This document shows positions 1 through 7,347 of a DNA stretch of 42,660 nt, in pieces. Both the position numbers and the translations under genes were made by a program. The stretch lies in contig CAYYNB010000036.1 in assembly GCA_964472565.1 (NCBI GenBank), forward strand, positions 1 to 42,660, given 5' to 3'. The notes beneath the pieces are model-generated. The model had not been told where the DNA came from. It was given only the letters and a program-made list of their open reading frames with translations, and did not search any database. Positions within the stretch are counted from its first letter, which is position 1. Each line of letters opens with the position of its first letter. Origin of the DNA: DATAMF01 sp964472565. GTDB lineage: Bacteria > Chloroflexota > Anaerolineae > Aggregatilineales > Aggregatilineaceae.

Positions 1-9
1 TAACCTTAA

Positions 10-114
10 TGGGGATAAAAGTAACCTACTTTGGGATAAATGTGGGATAGATTTAGGCTAAATGGGGCAAAATTTAAGCTGAATCGGGGGGGATTCAGAC
101 TAAATCTGCATTTG
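10..114. repeat. Degenerate 21-bp tandem repeat (about five copies)
   Basis: Copies begin at 10, 31, 52, 73 and 94, an exact 21-bp step. Each carries a core like TTTAGGCTAAATGGGG, TTTAAGCTGAATCGGGG or TTCAGACTAAATCTG. The step is a multiple of three, so both strands translate into repeated heptapeptides (for example RFRLNGA/KFKLNRG on the plus strand), but no start site or conserved protein is evident. It may continue beyond the left edge. It is most likely a decayed non-coding minisatellite; a fragment of a heptad-repeat protein is the alternative. Confidence 0.6.
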
Positions 115-130
115 GCGAGGGGGGAAAAGC

Positions 131-208
131 GGGTGCAGCAAGCAGAGCACCCTACCCCTTCCCGCAAGCAGGAAGGGGAGAAAAATGGAGCGGGCGATAC
201 GCCCCTAC
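131..208. repeat. Cluster of three intergenic palindromes
   Basis: Three GC-rich stem-loops lie in a row: GGGTGC/GCACCC (131-152), CCCCTTCC/GGAAGGGG (155-162 with 171-178), and GGGCG/CGCCC (192-204). The last leads into ATACGCCCCTAC (197-208), which is also one arm of the hairpin downstream of enolase near 20027. The CGCAGCAAGC-like core recurs near 8177. This looks like a dispersed intergenic repeat family. It lies just downstream of the minus-strand methyltransferase gene and might also end its transcript. Confidence 0.5.
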
Positions 209-234
209 GGAACATCCGTTGAAATGAGGGGAGA

Positions 235-993
235 TCAGGCGTTAGGGGCCTGCTCTTTTTGCGCGCAATAGACCGCGAAGTTGTACTGCTTCCACAGCAC
301 ATCCGTATGGGTGAAACCCGCCTCGTGCAACAGGGCTAAATGGCGCGACAAGGAGATCGGCGTATCCTCGACATAATAACTGGCAAAAATGCGTTCGATC
401 TGCTCTTCAGGGAAATCGACGGCGCGCAGGTACCCTTGCCAGCCCTGCTCGTTGAGGGCGGTCCAATGCGGGGTGTCGCCACTGACTACATCGCAGCAGG
501 TGAAGACCCCGCCCGGCTTGAGCCAGCGGTGAATGTGACGATACACCTGCAAATACTCCTCATCGCCGCGCGCATGATGCAGCGCGAAACTGGAAATCAC
601 CACATCGAACTGCTGAGCCGCGAACTCAGCGCTGAAAAAATCAGCGCAGATGGTATCATAGCGCCCCTGATACGACGCCAAAACCGTGCTCGTCCCCGCC
701 AGCATGTTGGGTGAGAAGTCCAACAAGGTGCCGTGACTATTCTCTACCGCTTCCAGCATCCGACGCGATAGATTCCCCGTGCCTGCGCCCAGGTCCAGGA
801 AACGCGGAGCGGCGGGCAGATGGCTGGTAACGGACTTGATCACCAGGGCGAAAGCGGCGGCGAAGTCGGGCAGATAGATCGGGGAGTCCTGGCTATAGAC
901 CGCTGCTGTTTCATGATCAAAACGGGCTTTGACTTCTTCACGGGTTAACACACGGCCTTCACGCGGGCTGTCATATTTGGGGATTGATTCCAT
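235..993 (-). CDS. Class I SAM-dependent methyltransferase
   Basis: A 252-residue soluble protein with the SAM-binding glycine motif FLDLGAGTGNL at about residues 65-75, an acidic DFSPNML strand after it, and the later FDVVISSFALHH and LKPGGVF motifs of the UbiE/Methyltransf_25 type. The start is placed at the ATG ending at 993 because GAGG lies just upstream (GTGAGGTACAG-ATG). Upstream in-frame codons have no ribosome site and encode low-complexity sequence. The methyl acceptor cannot be deduced. The gene follows the membrane-protein/mevalonate-kinase operon after 40 bp, so read-through is possible, but nothing links it to isoprenoid metabolism. Confidence 0.85.
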   Translation of the reverse strand: MESIPKYDSPREGRVLTREEVKARFDHETAAVYSQDSPIYLPDFAAAFALVIKSVTSHLPAAPRFLDLGAGTGNLSRRMLEAVENSHGTLLDFSPNMLAGTSTVLASYQGRYDTICADFFSAEFAAQQFDVVISSFALHHARGDEEYLQVYRHIHRWLKPGGVFTCCDVVSGDTPHWTALNEQGWQGYLRAVDFPEEQIERIFASYYVEDTPISLSRHLALLHEAGFTHTDVLWKQYNFAVYCAQKEQAPNA

Positions 994-1033
994 CTGTACC
1001 TCACGAATAGCGAAGACTACGAAATTAAAAACG

Positions 1034-1630
1034 CTAATGGCGGCGGGTGATCCGCTGGCGGGCGGGCAGCGGCGGCTTGTTGAAACCGAAGACATTGATC
1101 CGGCGGTCTTTGCGGCGGGCAAAGGCGATGGTATGGGCGACAAAGTCTACCGCGTCGGGCTGGCCGCCGGTTGGAATCTGGATGTCGATGGTATTGCCGC
1201 TGATGGGCACGATCAGGATATGGAACGAGTAGCCGGTAGTCTGGGTCTGGTCAACATAACCGTCGCGATCATGATCGAGAAATTTGAAACCGGGCTGCAT
1301 GCGCACCCCAACCCCGCCGATCTCGTCCCAAGAGAGGCGATAGACGAGCGGATCGTGGTGCTGTTGGACGCCTGCCCCATTGACCACATAAAAAAAACCA
1401 CGCGGCGACTGCCACGTAATACTCGCGCTGGACGCGAGCTGCTGTTCGATTTGCTGGTAGCGCAGGATCACATGCTGCAATGTCATCTGGCAGCGTTGAT
1501 AACTGAGCGGCGGGCTATCGACGGCGGTTTTGAGTTCAGGATGCTGCACCAGATAGTAGAGCGCGCGGCGCAGCACAACCGCAAGCACTACCGCCAATAC
1601 AGCCGCAGAAAGACCCGCAACGATTAGCAA
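1034..1630 (-). CDS. Membrane-anchored protein of unknown function
   Basis: About 198 residues. The N-terminus is one long hydrophobic segment (LIVAGLSAAVLAVVLAVVL, about residues 3-21), followed by a basic RR and a soluble domain rich in beta-like stretches (SFHILIVPISGNTIDIQIPTG). No family was recognised. The proposed start is TTG in TTGCTAA, where the TTG overlaps the TAA stop of mevalonate kinase. This would couple translation of the two genes. The soluble domain probably lies outside the cell, but orientation cannot be proved. An open frame on the opposite strand has no comparable features and was taken as a shadow. Confidence 0.6.
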   Translation of the reverse strand: MLIVAGLSAAVLAVVLAVVLRRALYYLVQHPELKTAVDSPPLSYQRCQMTLQHVILRYQQIEQQLASSASITWQSPRGFFYVVNGAGVQQHHDPLVYRLSWDEIGGVGVRMQPGFKFLDHDRDGYVDQTQTTGYSFHILIVPISGNTIDIQIPTGGQPDAVDFVAHTIAFARRKDRRINVFGFNKPPLPARQRITRRH

Positions 1631-2559
1631 GTCACCGCCGTTTCCAACACGCGAACCGCGCCCGCATGGTGCAGTGCCGCGCGGACCTGTTCGACCTGAT
1701 CGGACGTGACCAGGGCGATCATGTTGCCGCCGCGCCCGCCGCCGGAGAGCTTCGCGCCCAGTGCGCCCGCCTGCCGCGCCGCCGCGCATAACCGATCCAG
1801 ATCATCCGAAGAAACGGTGATGTCACGCAGCAGAGCGTGGTTTTCATCCATCAAAGGGCCGAGACTGTCCACCGCGCCGGATTCAATCGCGGCACGAGCA
1901 GCACACACAATTTCACCGATCCGGCTGAACAGCGGAGTCAGACGATCCGGGTCGGAGTCGTAGAGCCGGCGCACGTCGCCCACCGCCAGTTTGGTCGGAC
2001 TGCCCTGCCCCGTATCGCCCACGAGCAGGGTGAAGGGTTGGGCGATCTGAAAAGTTGCGATGGGTTGGCCGCGCACAAAATAGACGGGGCGACCAAAAAC
2101 GATCACCGTGTTATCGATGCCGCTGGGCGTACCGTGATGGCGCTTTTCAACTTCGTAAACCAGTTCGTTGATCGCAGTGTCATCGAGATTGGCTCCCAGC
2201 GCCGACACCAGTTCACGGATGAGCGCTGCCGCGACTGCTGCCCCACTGCCCAGACCGCTGGCAATGGGAATGGTGGAATGGACCGTAAGCGTGAGATCGG
2301 GAACGGGATGGTTCAGGCGGCGCAGGGTGACACACAGCGGATAAAGCAGCGCGCTGTACAGCGGATCGGTATCCGTACAGTCGTCATAACACAAGGTTTG
2401 CCCCAGATCGGGCGCGTGGACGATCAAACCACTGCCGGGCGGCGCGACCTCCGCCGCAGCCAAAGCCTGAACCGCTTGCAGTGGAACAGCAATGGCGGGC
2501 TGACCGTAGACAACGGCATGTTCGCCAAACAGAATGATTTTGCCGGGAGCGGATTTCAT
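1624..2559 (-). CDS. mvk: Mevalonate kinase (GHMP family)
   Basis: The 311-residue product phosphorylates mevalonate in isoprenoid synthesis. Visible GHMP features are the N-terminal SAPGKIILFGEHAVVYG, the ATP-binding PIASGLGSGAAV (98-109), GTPSGIDN (143-150, with the catalytic Asp149), and the C-terminal KLSGGGRGGN. The phosphate loop reads GSGAA where many mevalonate kinases have GSSAA. The gene lies 26 bp after a polyprenyl-phosphate-using UbiA enzyme, fitting an isoprenoid-lipid theme. No Shine-Dalgarno is visible: the gap holds a tandem repeat of TCTGATTTT (minus strand, 2571-2590), so translation may depend on coupling. Galactokinase or another GHMP kinase is less likely given the HAVVYGQPAIA and GIDN motifs. 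Confidence 0.88.
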   Translation of the reverse strand: MKSAPGKIILFGEHAVVYGQPAIAVPLQAVQALAAAEVAPPGSGLIVHAPDLGQTLCYDDCTDTDPLYSALLYPLCVTLRRLNHPVPDLTLTVHSTIPIASGLGSGAAVAAALIRELVSALGANLDDTAINELVYEVEKRHHGTPSGIDNTVIVFGRPVYFVRGQPIATFQIAQPFTLLVGDTGQGSPTKLAVGDVRRLYDSDPDRLTPLFSRIGEIVCAARAAIESGAVDSLGPLMDENHALLRDITVSSDDLDRLCAAARQAGALGAKLSGGGRGGNMIALVTSDQVEQVRAALHHAGAVRVLETAVTC

Positions 2560-2585
2560 AATAATTCAAACAAAATCAGATAAAA

Positions 2586-3506
2586 TCAGACAAAATAAAG
2601 AATGACGCCGACAAACATCCCATACAAAATCACCGTAGCCAGCAGCGTCAAATCCTTGAACAAAAGTTCATCCGGCGCGCTGCCCTCGCCCCGCACATGG
2701 ATCAGGTACATATAGCGAAAAATGCCATATAACACAAAGGGAATTGTCAACAGCATCCAGTGCCCATTGGCGCGCACCGTTTCGGCTTCGATAGTATAGA
2801 GCATATAAGTCAGAACGGTGCTGGTCATGACCAATTGCAGCATGTTGTCGAGCAGCGGCAAATTGTAATCTTTATAAGTCGTGCGGTGATTCTGGGCGGC
2901 ATCTTCCAGCAGCAACAGTTCCTGGCGGCGTTTGCCAACCGCCAAAAACAGCGCCAAAAGGCCCATGCAGACATAGAGCCAGGGCGAAAAATTGGTGATG
3001 TCGATGACCACCACGCCCGCCACGAGCCGCAGCACAAAACCCGCCGCAATCGCAAAGACATCAATAATGACGATGTTTTTCAGCCAGAATGAATAGGCGA
3101 TGTGCAAGGCGAGATAAGCCACCAATACGGCAGTCAAGGGAAGGCTGTAAAGGCTGAGGGTTAACGCGATCACCGGAAAGACAAACGCCGCGACTTTGGC
3201 CCACGCGATGGGAAGCTGGCCGGATGGCAAGGGACGGTTGCGCTTTTTCGGGTGAAGGCGATCCCGGTCAATGTCCACCAAATCGTTGATTACGTAAATG
3301 GTGCTGGCGGTTAAACACAGCAACCAAAAAGCCGCCATGACACGGGCAAAAGGTTCAAGATCAAAAAACTGTTTATCAAACAGGATACCCACAAACACAA
3401 AGCCATTTTTGGTCCACTGGCGCGGGCGCATGGTGCGAATCAAGCCGCGCACGGGAGCGGGCAAGGTGCTCCAAAGCGATTTAAGAGGGGCTTTTACCGT
3501 ATCCAA
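2586..3506 (-). CDS. UbiA-family prenyltransferase, decaprenyl-phosphate phosphoribosyltransferase-like
   Basis: A 306-residue polytopic membrane protein with the UbiA active-site motif NDLVDIDRDRLHPKKRNRPLPSG. The HPxKRxRPxxSG tail is typical of decaprenyl-phosphate phosphoribosyltransferases, which move phosphoribose from PRPP to a polyprenyl phosphate. The N-terminal RPRQWTKN also fits that subfamily. The start is TTG at 3504-3506 because a perfect AGGAGG sits six bases upstream; the TTG further out lies on the predicted transcription start. The promoter is TTAACA-18-TATAAT. It is first in an operon with mevalonate kinase. Another UbiA acceptor or donor remains possible. Confidence 0.82.
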   Translation of the reverse strand: MDTVKAPLKSLWSTLPAPVRGLIRTMRPRQWTKNGFVFVGILFDKQFFDLEPFARVMAAFWLLCLTASTIYVINDLVDIDRDRLHPKKRNRPLPSGQLPIAWAKVAAFVFPVIALTLSLYSLPLTAVLVAYLALHIAYSFWLKNIVIIDVFAIAAGFVLRLVAGVVVIDITNFSPWLYVCMGLLALFLAVGKRRQELLLLEDAAQNHRTTYKDYNLPLLDNMLQLVMTSTVLTYMLYTIEAETVRANGHWMLLTIPFVLYGIFRYMYLIHVRGEGSAPDELLFKDLTLLATVILYGMFVGVILYFV

Positions 3507-3532
3507 ATTCAACCTCCTGACATGCAAACGGC

Positions 3533-3562
3533 ATTATACCAGGGAAACGATTGTCGTGTTAA
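3533..3562 (-). promoter_or_regulatory. Promoter of the UbiA/mevalonate kinase operon
   Basis: On the minus strand TTAACA (3557-3562) and TATAAT (3533-3538) are separated by 18 bp. The start of transcription would fall near 3526, about 20 bases before the TTG start and just before AGGAGG. The sequence around the -10 box, GGTATAATGCCG, resembles other -10 regions in this window. Confidence 0.6.
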
Positions 3563-3605
3563 ACTTGCCGGACAAAAGTCTGATAACTCAAGGATGGTTA
3601 ACTCT

Positions 3606-4412
3606 ATGAAGCGTTTACTCGTTTTGCTTACCCTGCTGGTTGTACTGCTCGGCGTACAGCCCGCTGCCTCACAAGGGAATGATCCGCTGATGGAACCGGT
3701 CAAGGTGCTGGTCCCCGAAGTGATCTCGGTACGCGAACATGATCTCAAAGCCTACACACAGGGTTTTCTGCTGCATGAAGGCGCGCTGTATGAAAGCACC
3801 GGGCTGCGCGGCGAGTCGTCGCTGCGGCAGGTGGACCCGGAAACCGGCGAAGTGCTGAAATCGGTCACGGTGCCAGAAGAATATTTTGCGGAAGGATTGG
3901 AACGGGTTGGGGATAAACTGATCCAGTTGACGTGGCAGGAAAATGTGGCGTTTGTGTACGACATCAACACGTTTGAGCAGATCGGCACCTTCGATTATAC
4001 GGGCGAAGGCTGGGGTCTGTGCGCGGACGGAAAGTGGCTGTATATGAGCGACGGATCGCCGTTCCTCTCGCTGCGCGATGCGGAAACCTTTGAACTCGTT
4101 CACCAGGGGATGGTCACGTATCAAGGCCAGCCAGTGTATAACCTGAATGAGTTGGAATGCGTGGGTGATTACGTTTACGCGAATATCTGGAAAACCAATT
4201 TTATCGTGCAGATCAACAAGGTAAATGGGGTCGTGGTCGCGGTGATCGATGCATCGGAACTGCTGACCGCCGAAGAAACTGCCGAACTGGGCGAGCAGGA
4301 TGTGCTGAACGGCATTGCTTACCAGCCCGATACGGACACCTTTTTGATCACCGGGAAGCGGTGGCCGAAGATGTTCGAAGTGCGTTTTGTCGAAGCACCC
4401 ACCCAGCCGTAA
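3606..4412 (+). CDS. Secreted glutaminyl-peptide cyclotransferase
   Basis: About 268 residues. A signal peptide (MKRLLVLLTLLVVLLGVQPAASQ) precedes a beta-propeller of the glutamine cyclotransferase family, which forms N-terminal pyroglutamate on proteins or peptides. Family motifs are clear: AYTQGFL, LYESTGLRGESSL, EYFAEGLERVGDKLIQLTW, EGWGLCADGKWLYMSDGS, LNELECV, and C-terminal LNGIAY and TGKRWPKMFEV. The chosen ATG has AAGGA eleven bases upstream; an ATG four codons earlier is possible. The gene stops five bases before tlyA, so the two are probably co-transcribed, without an obvious functional link. Confidence 0.88.
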   Translation: MKRLLVLLTLLVVLLGVQPAASQGNDPLMEPVKVLVPEVISVREHDLKAYTQGFLLHEGALYESTGLRGESSLRQVDPETGEVLKSVTVPEEYFAEGLERVGDKLIQLTWQENVAFVYDINTFEQIGTFDYTGEGWGLCADGKWLYMSDGSPFLSLRDAETFELVHQGMVTYQGQPVYNLNELECVGDYVYANIWKTNFIVQINKVNGVVVAVIDASELLTAEETAELGEQDVLNGIAYQPDTDTFLITGKRWPKMFEVRFVEAPTQP

Positions 4413-4417
4413 GACCG

Positions 4418-5275
4418 ATGACCGAAAAAATCCGCCTGGATATGCTGCTGGCTGAACGGGGGTTAGCCCCCAGCCGCGAAGCCGCTCGCCGGATGATTAT
4501 GGCGGGCGAAGTGCGCGTGGAAGGAGAAATCCGCGATAAACCGGGAATGCGGGTGGCTGCCGATGTTGAAGTGCAGGTCAAACAGGCTCCGCGTTTTGTC
4601 AGCCGGGGCGGGGAAAAACTCGACGCGGCGCTGAATGCCTTCCCGCTGACGGCGGAGGGGCGGATCTGCGCGGATGTCGGCGCAAGTACAGGCGGATTTA
4701 CCGACTGTCTTTTACAGCACGGCGCGGCGAAAGTGTATGCGATAGACGTGGGGTATGGGCAGTTGGATTACCGCCTGCGGTCTGATCCGCGCGTGGTAGT
4801 GCTGGAACGTACGAATGCCCGGTATGTTGAAACGCTGGACGAACCGGTGAGTCTGATCGTGGTGGATGCGTCGTTTATTTCGCTGCGCCTGCTGCTGCCC
4901 GTGCTGCGCGGGTGGCTGGTAGAAAAGGCGGTGGGCGTGATCGCGCTGATCAAACCGCAGTTCGAAGCGGGCAAAGGGCAAGTGGGTAAAGGCGGCGTGG
5001 TGCGCGATCCAGCCGTCCACCGGCGCGTGTTACAGGATGTGCTGGACGCGGCGCAGGAAGCAGGATACCACGTGTGGGGGTTGATCCCCTCACCGTTAAA
5101 AGGCCCGGCGGGGAATATTGAATTTCTCACCTGGCTGAGTACCGAGGCCGCCCAAACGAACCTCGACGATCTGATCACGGCGGCACTGGCAGCAGCCCCT
5201 GCCACTGAGACTGCTGAGGCTACTGAAGCCACTGAAGCTACTGAAGCTACTGAGGCAGATCCAGAAGATGCGTGA
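4418..5275 (+). CDS. tlyA: TlyA-type rRNA 2'-O-methyltransferase
   Basis: About 285 residues. An N-terminal S4 RNA-binding domain (RLDMLLAERGLAPSREAARRMIMAGEVRVEG, about 5-65) is joined to an FtsJ-like methyltransferase domain with DVGASTGGFTDCLLQ as SAM motif and IDVGYGQLDYRLR after it. TlyA enzymes methylate ribose in 16S and/or 23S rRNA and have been called hemolysins. Conserved KPQFEAGKGQVGKGGVVRD is present. The C-terminus carries a run of Thr-Glu-Ala repeats encoded by a 9-bp tandem repeat, not part of the conserved fold. The 3' end overlaps the convergent response-regulator gene by 29 bp. Confidence 0.92.
   Translation: MTEKIRLDMLLAERGLAPSREAARRMIMAGEVRVEGEIRDKPGMRVAADVEVQVKQAPRFVSRGGEKLDAALNAFPLTAEGRICADVGASTGGFTDCLLQHGAAKVYAIDVGYGQLDYRLRSDPRVVVLERTNARYVETLDEPVSLIVVDASFISLRLLLPVLRGWLVEKAVGVIALIKPQFEAGKGQVGKGGVVRDPAVHRRVLQDVLDAAQEAGYHVWGLIPSPLKGPAGNIEFLTWLSTEAAQTNLDDLITAALAAAPATETAEATEATEATEATEADPEDA
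5204..5257 (+). repeat. 9-bp coding tandem repeat (Thr-Glu-Ala tail of TlyA)
   Basis: ACTGARGCN is repeated four times in tandem from 5222 to 5257, with decayed copies before it from 5204. On the opposite strand the repeat unit recreates TAG every nine bases in the reading frame of the response regulator, and its stop codon (5247-5249) is one of these. Confidence 0.75.
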
Positions 5276-5642
5276 TCACTTCCTCAACCGACTGGTAACG
5301 CAGCGGTTTGGATAGAAATTCGTGACAGCCGGCGGACAAGGCTGCCGAACGATCCGCAGGCATAGCGTAGTCGGTCATGGCAACCAGAAACGTATTCCGG
5401 GTCAGGGGATGCTGGCGCAACGCACGCGCTAAGTCTAACCCCGCCGGTTTACGCCCGGTGGTGGTGCGCATATCCAAAAAAATAATATCGGGGCGTTCGA
5501 GCGGAATACATTCCAGGGCCTGTTCGGGCTGCGAATAGACCTGAAGCTGGTTATCATAACCTTTGGCCTTTAAGACCTGGGCGATTTGCTCGAATGTAAA
5601 CTGGCTGCGTTTGTCACCTTCAATATAGGCAATATGAATCAT
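5247..5642 (-). CDS. Single-domain response regulator (CheY/Spo0F-like)
   Basis: A 131-residue receiver domain with no output domain. The acidic pocket is IEGD (residues 7-10), the phospho-acceptor is Asp57 in IIFLDMRT, the switch Thr is in VAMTDYA, and the conserved Lys is in FLSKPL. It would accept phosphate from a histidine kinase and act by protein contact or as a phosphorelay carrier. No kinase gene lies nearby, so it is an orphan. AGGA lies eight bases before the ATG. Its 3' end overlaps the repeat tail of tlyA on the other strand. Confidence 0.85.
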   Translation of the reverse strand: MIHIAYIEGDKRSQFTFEQIAQVLKAKGYDNQLQVYSQPEQALECIPLERPDIIFLDMRTTTGRKPAGLDLARALRQHPLTRNTFLVAMTDYAMPADRSAALSAGCHEFLSKPLRYQSVEEVITHLLDLPQ

Positions 5643-5787
5643 AATTTTGTCCTGCCATCAAAAACAAACTAAAAACTAACCTTGAGCATAGCCGTTAAGC
5701 CCCGTCCTGGCAAGGGCGCTTGTGGAAGATCGAACTGTGCGTTATGATTGTATTAACTCTGCCTTGATAATTTCGAGGGTGCGGTGA

Positions 5788-6309
5788 ATGGATAAAACAG
5801 CAGAAATCTGTCCGCATTGTGGGAAAAGTAATCCGCAAGGCGGCACACACTGCTATGCCTGTGGGCACATTCTGTTGTCAGCGCTACGCGATGTTTTACC
5901 AGTTGAAACGACCCAACTTGATGATGTTGTTGAGGCACTCGAACCGCGACGGCGCTGGGGAACCGCTTATTTTAATCAGGAAAGCCGCCTGCAATTTACG
6001 ATGCGCGAAACCGGGGAAGTGCTGCTGGTAAAAATCAGCGGCGAACTGACGGTGGGACGGGCGCATGAAGTATTGAATGCTCCCCAGCCGGATGTGGATT
6101 TATCCAAGTATGAGGCATTCGAAAAAGGGGTGTCGCGCGTGCATGCAGTGATGCGGCGCGATCATGACACGATTTCGGTCAGCGACCTGGGCAGCGCCAA
6201 CGGCACGTATCTCAATAACCAGCGGATACTGCCTTACGAAGTGCGTATTCTGCGCGATAATGATGATCTGCGGTTAGGGCGGCTGGTGATCCGCGTCACC
6301 TTTGTCTAA
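5788..6309 (+). CDS. Zinc-ribbon plus FHA-domain protein
   Basis: A 173-residue soluble protein. Cys8, Cys11, Cys22 and Cys25 form a CxxC...CxxC zinc ribbon. A forkhead-associated domain fills about residues 80-170, with GR (LTVGRAHE), SRVHA and the NGTYLN turn of FHA domains, which bind phosphothreonine peptides. No Ser/Thr kinase is present in the window, so its partner is unknown. GAGGG lies upstream of the ATG. It starts an apparent three-gene unit with two small lipoproteins; the next ATG follows the stop by 13 bases. Confidence 0.8.
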   Translation: MDKTAEICPHCGKSNPQGGTHCYACGHILLSALRDVLPVETTQLDDVVEALEPRRRWGTAYFNQESRLQFTMRETGEVLLVKISGELTVGRAHEVLNAPQPDVDLSKYEAFEKGVSRVHAVMRRDHDTISVSDLGSANGTYLNNQRILPYEVRILRDNDDLRLGRLVIRVTFV

Positions 6310-6322
6310 AGGGAGAACAAGC

Positions 6323-6676
6323 ATGCGACGGCTGGGCCTCGTGGTGATCGCGCTGCTGCTGGCGGGATGTGGCAGCAGTTCGAAAGACGTGGCGCGAAAG
6401 TTTTATGAAGCGTTTGAGCGGCACGAGTTTTCAAAAGCCAAAAGTTATGTGTGTCCTGAACTCTACGACGAAATCGACGTATGGATTCGGGAAAGCGGCG
6501 ACCAGCAGCTTAGTGTGGAATTTGATGTGAAATACGAGGAAGAAAACTCGTCCGGTAACGAGGCTACCATCAAAGTCAGCGGGACGCGCAAAGTTAACAA
6601 ACAATCCTATGCGGTTGACTATATGATGCGGCTCGAAAAACGCGACGGCGATTGGAAAGTCTGCAATATGCAATAG
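6323..6676 (+). CDS. Small lipoprotein, NTF2-like/DUF4878-type
   Basis: 117 residues. The signal ends in a lipobox (LLLAGC), so Cys16 or so is likely lipidated and the protein anchored outside the membrane. The mature part starts with SSSKDVARKFYEAFERHEFSKAKSYVCPE and ends with MMRLEKRDGDWKVCNMQ, the pattern of small NTF2-like lipoproteins of unknown role. Two Cys (in YVCPE and WKVC) could form a disulfide. GGGAG precedes the ATG by seven bases. The next gene is a diverged paralog, suggesting local duplication. Confidence 0.7.
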   Translation: MRRLGLVVIALLLAGCGSSSKDVARKFYEAFERHEFSKAKSYVCPELYDEIDVWIRESGDQQLSVEFDVKYEEENSSGNEATIKVSGTRKVNKQSYAVDYMMRLEKRDGDWKVCNMQ

Positions 6677-6697
6677 TGTGCGCAAGGAGAATCCTAT

Positions 6698-7162
6698 ATG
6701 CGGAAGTTACTTGCCCTCGTTTTAGTGGTGGCATTGGCCGCCTGTGCCAGCCCCGATCTAGACAGCCCGGAAGGAACCACCGAAGAATTCTTTAATCGCC
6801 TGGAGGCGCAGGACGAAGATCAGGTACAGGAACTGCTGTGTTCGGAGTTCCATAAAAACCTGAACTTTGCCCTCACAAAAGGGGCCAAAGCCGAGCTAAA
6901 ATTTGATTTGCATTACGATATTCCCGATGATTATGATGAAGAAACGGCTGACACCGTGCAGGTTGAGGTGTGGGGCACGGTCAAAAGCAAGCTTGAAAAT
7001 AACGACATCCAGGTTGAGCACAAAGAGAAGCGCGAACAGGATGCGGCCTGGATCGTGGTGGTATTCAAAGAAGCGGGCGAATGGAAAGTATGCGGCGGCA
7101 CCGAAGCACCGTTGATTTTGCGTTTTTTGGACCTGCGGGGGCAAATCGACGCCTTAAAATAG
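6698..7162 (+). CDS. Small lipoprotein, paralog of the preceding gene
   Basis: 154 residues with a lipobox (LAAC) after a short hydrophobic signal. The mature domain has the same plan as its neighbour: EGTTEEFFNRLEAQDEDQVQELLCSEF at the start and EAGEWKVCGG near the end, with matching Cys positions (ELLCSEF and WKVC). AAGGAG lies eight bases before the ATG. Function is unknown. The pair with an FHA protein suggests an envelope-sensing or assembly role, which is only a guess. A terminator follows. Confidence 0.7.
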   Translation: MRKLLALVLVVALAACASPDLDSPEGTTEEFFNRLEAQDEDQVQELLCSEFHKNLNFALTKGAKAELKFDLHYDIPDDYDEETADTVQVEVWGTVKSKLENNDIQVEHKEKREQDAAWIVVVFKEAGEWKVCGGTEAPLILRFLDLRGQIDALK

Positions 7163-7193
7163 GGTAAGTGGTCGAAAACTCGCGAACACGGAA

Positions 7194-7222
7194 AGCCTGC
7201 ACAACCGCAGGCTCTCTTTTGT
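7194..7222 (+). terminator. Rho-independent terminator
   Basis: AGCCTGC and GCAGGCT (7194-7200, 7207-7213) form a 7-bp stem with a 6-base loop, followed by CTCTTTTGTT. It ends the FHA/lipoprotein unit and separates it from the rnc promoter. Confidence 0.75.
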
Positions 7223-7246
7223 TACGGAGGCAGACCGTGTTAATAT
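7219..7246 (+). promoter_or_regulatory. Promoter of rnc
   Basis: TTGTTA (7219-7224) and TAATAT (7241-7246) are separated by 16 bp. Transcription would start near 7253, only a few bases before the long inverted repeat at 7260, so the mRNA would begin with that hairpin. Confidence 0.5.
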
Positions 7247-7259
7247 TGGGTTCGTTGAT

Positions 7260-7320
7260 GGAGAACACCAATCAAATTCACATGACTTGTCCTATCATGT
7301 GAGATTGATTGGACTTCTCC
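7260..7320 (+). promoter_or_regulatory. Long hairpin in the rnc leader, candidate RNase III autoregulatory site
   Basis: Two 26-base arms (7260-7285 and 7295-7320) pair around a 9-base loop with 22 Watson-Crick pairs and one G-U. The only breaks are a 2x2 internal loop (C/C and A/A, pairs 7-8) and one A/A mismatch (pair 17). The arms start GGAGAA and end TTCTCC. The stem spans more than two helical turns, the size favoured by RNase III, and sits 27 bases before the rnc ATG. In E. coli, RNase III cuts a leader hairpin in its own mRNA; the same control here is inferred. No T-tract follows, so it is not a typical terminator. Confidence 0.65.
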
Positions 7321-7347
7321 GCTAGATACTAGCTGGATGAGGTCATC

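Noticed and set aside
929..1627. Plus-strand open frame of 232 codons opposite the membrane-anchored protein gene
   Set aside because: No ribosome site, no domain and no membrane or other pattern. The minus strand has a clear hydrophobic N-terminus and couples to the mevalonate kinase stop.
3507..3527. Longer UbiA protein starting at TTG 3525-3527
   Set aside because: That codon lies on the predicted transcription start, while TTG 3504-3506 has AGGAGG at six bases.
7260..7320. rnc leader repeat as a rho-independent terminator
   Set aside because: No T-run follows the stem, and a separate terminator for the upstream unit lies at 7194-7222.
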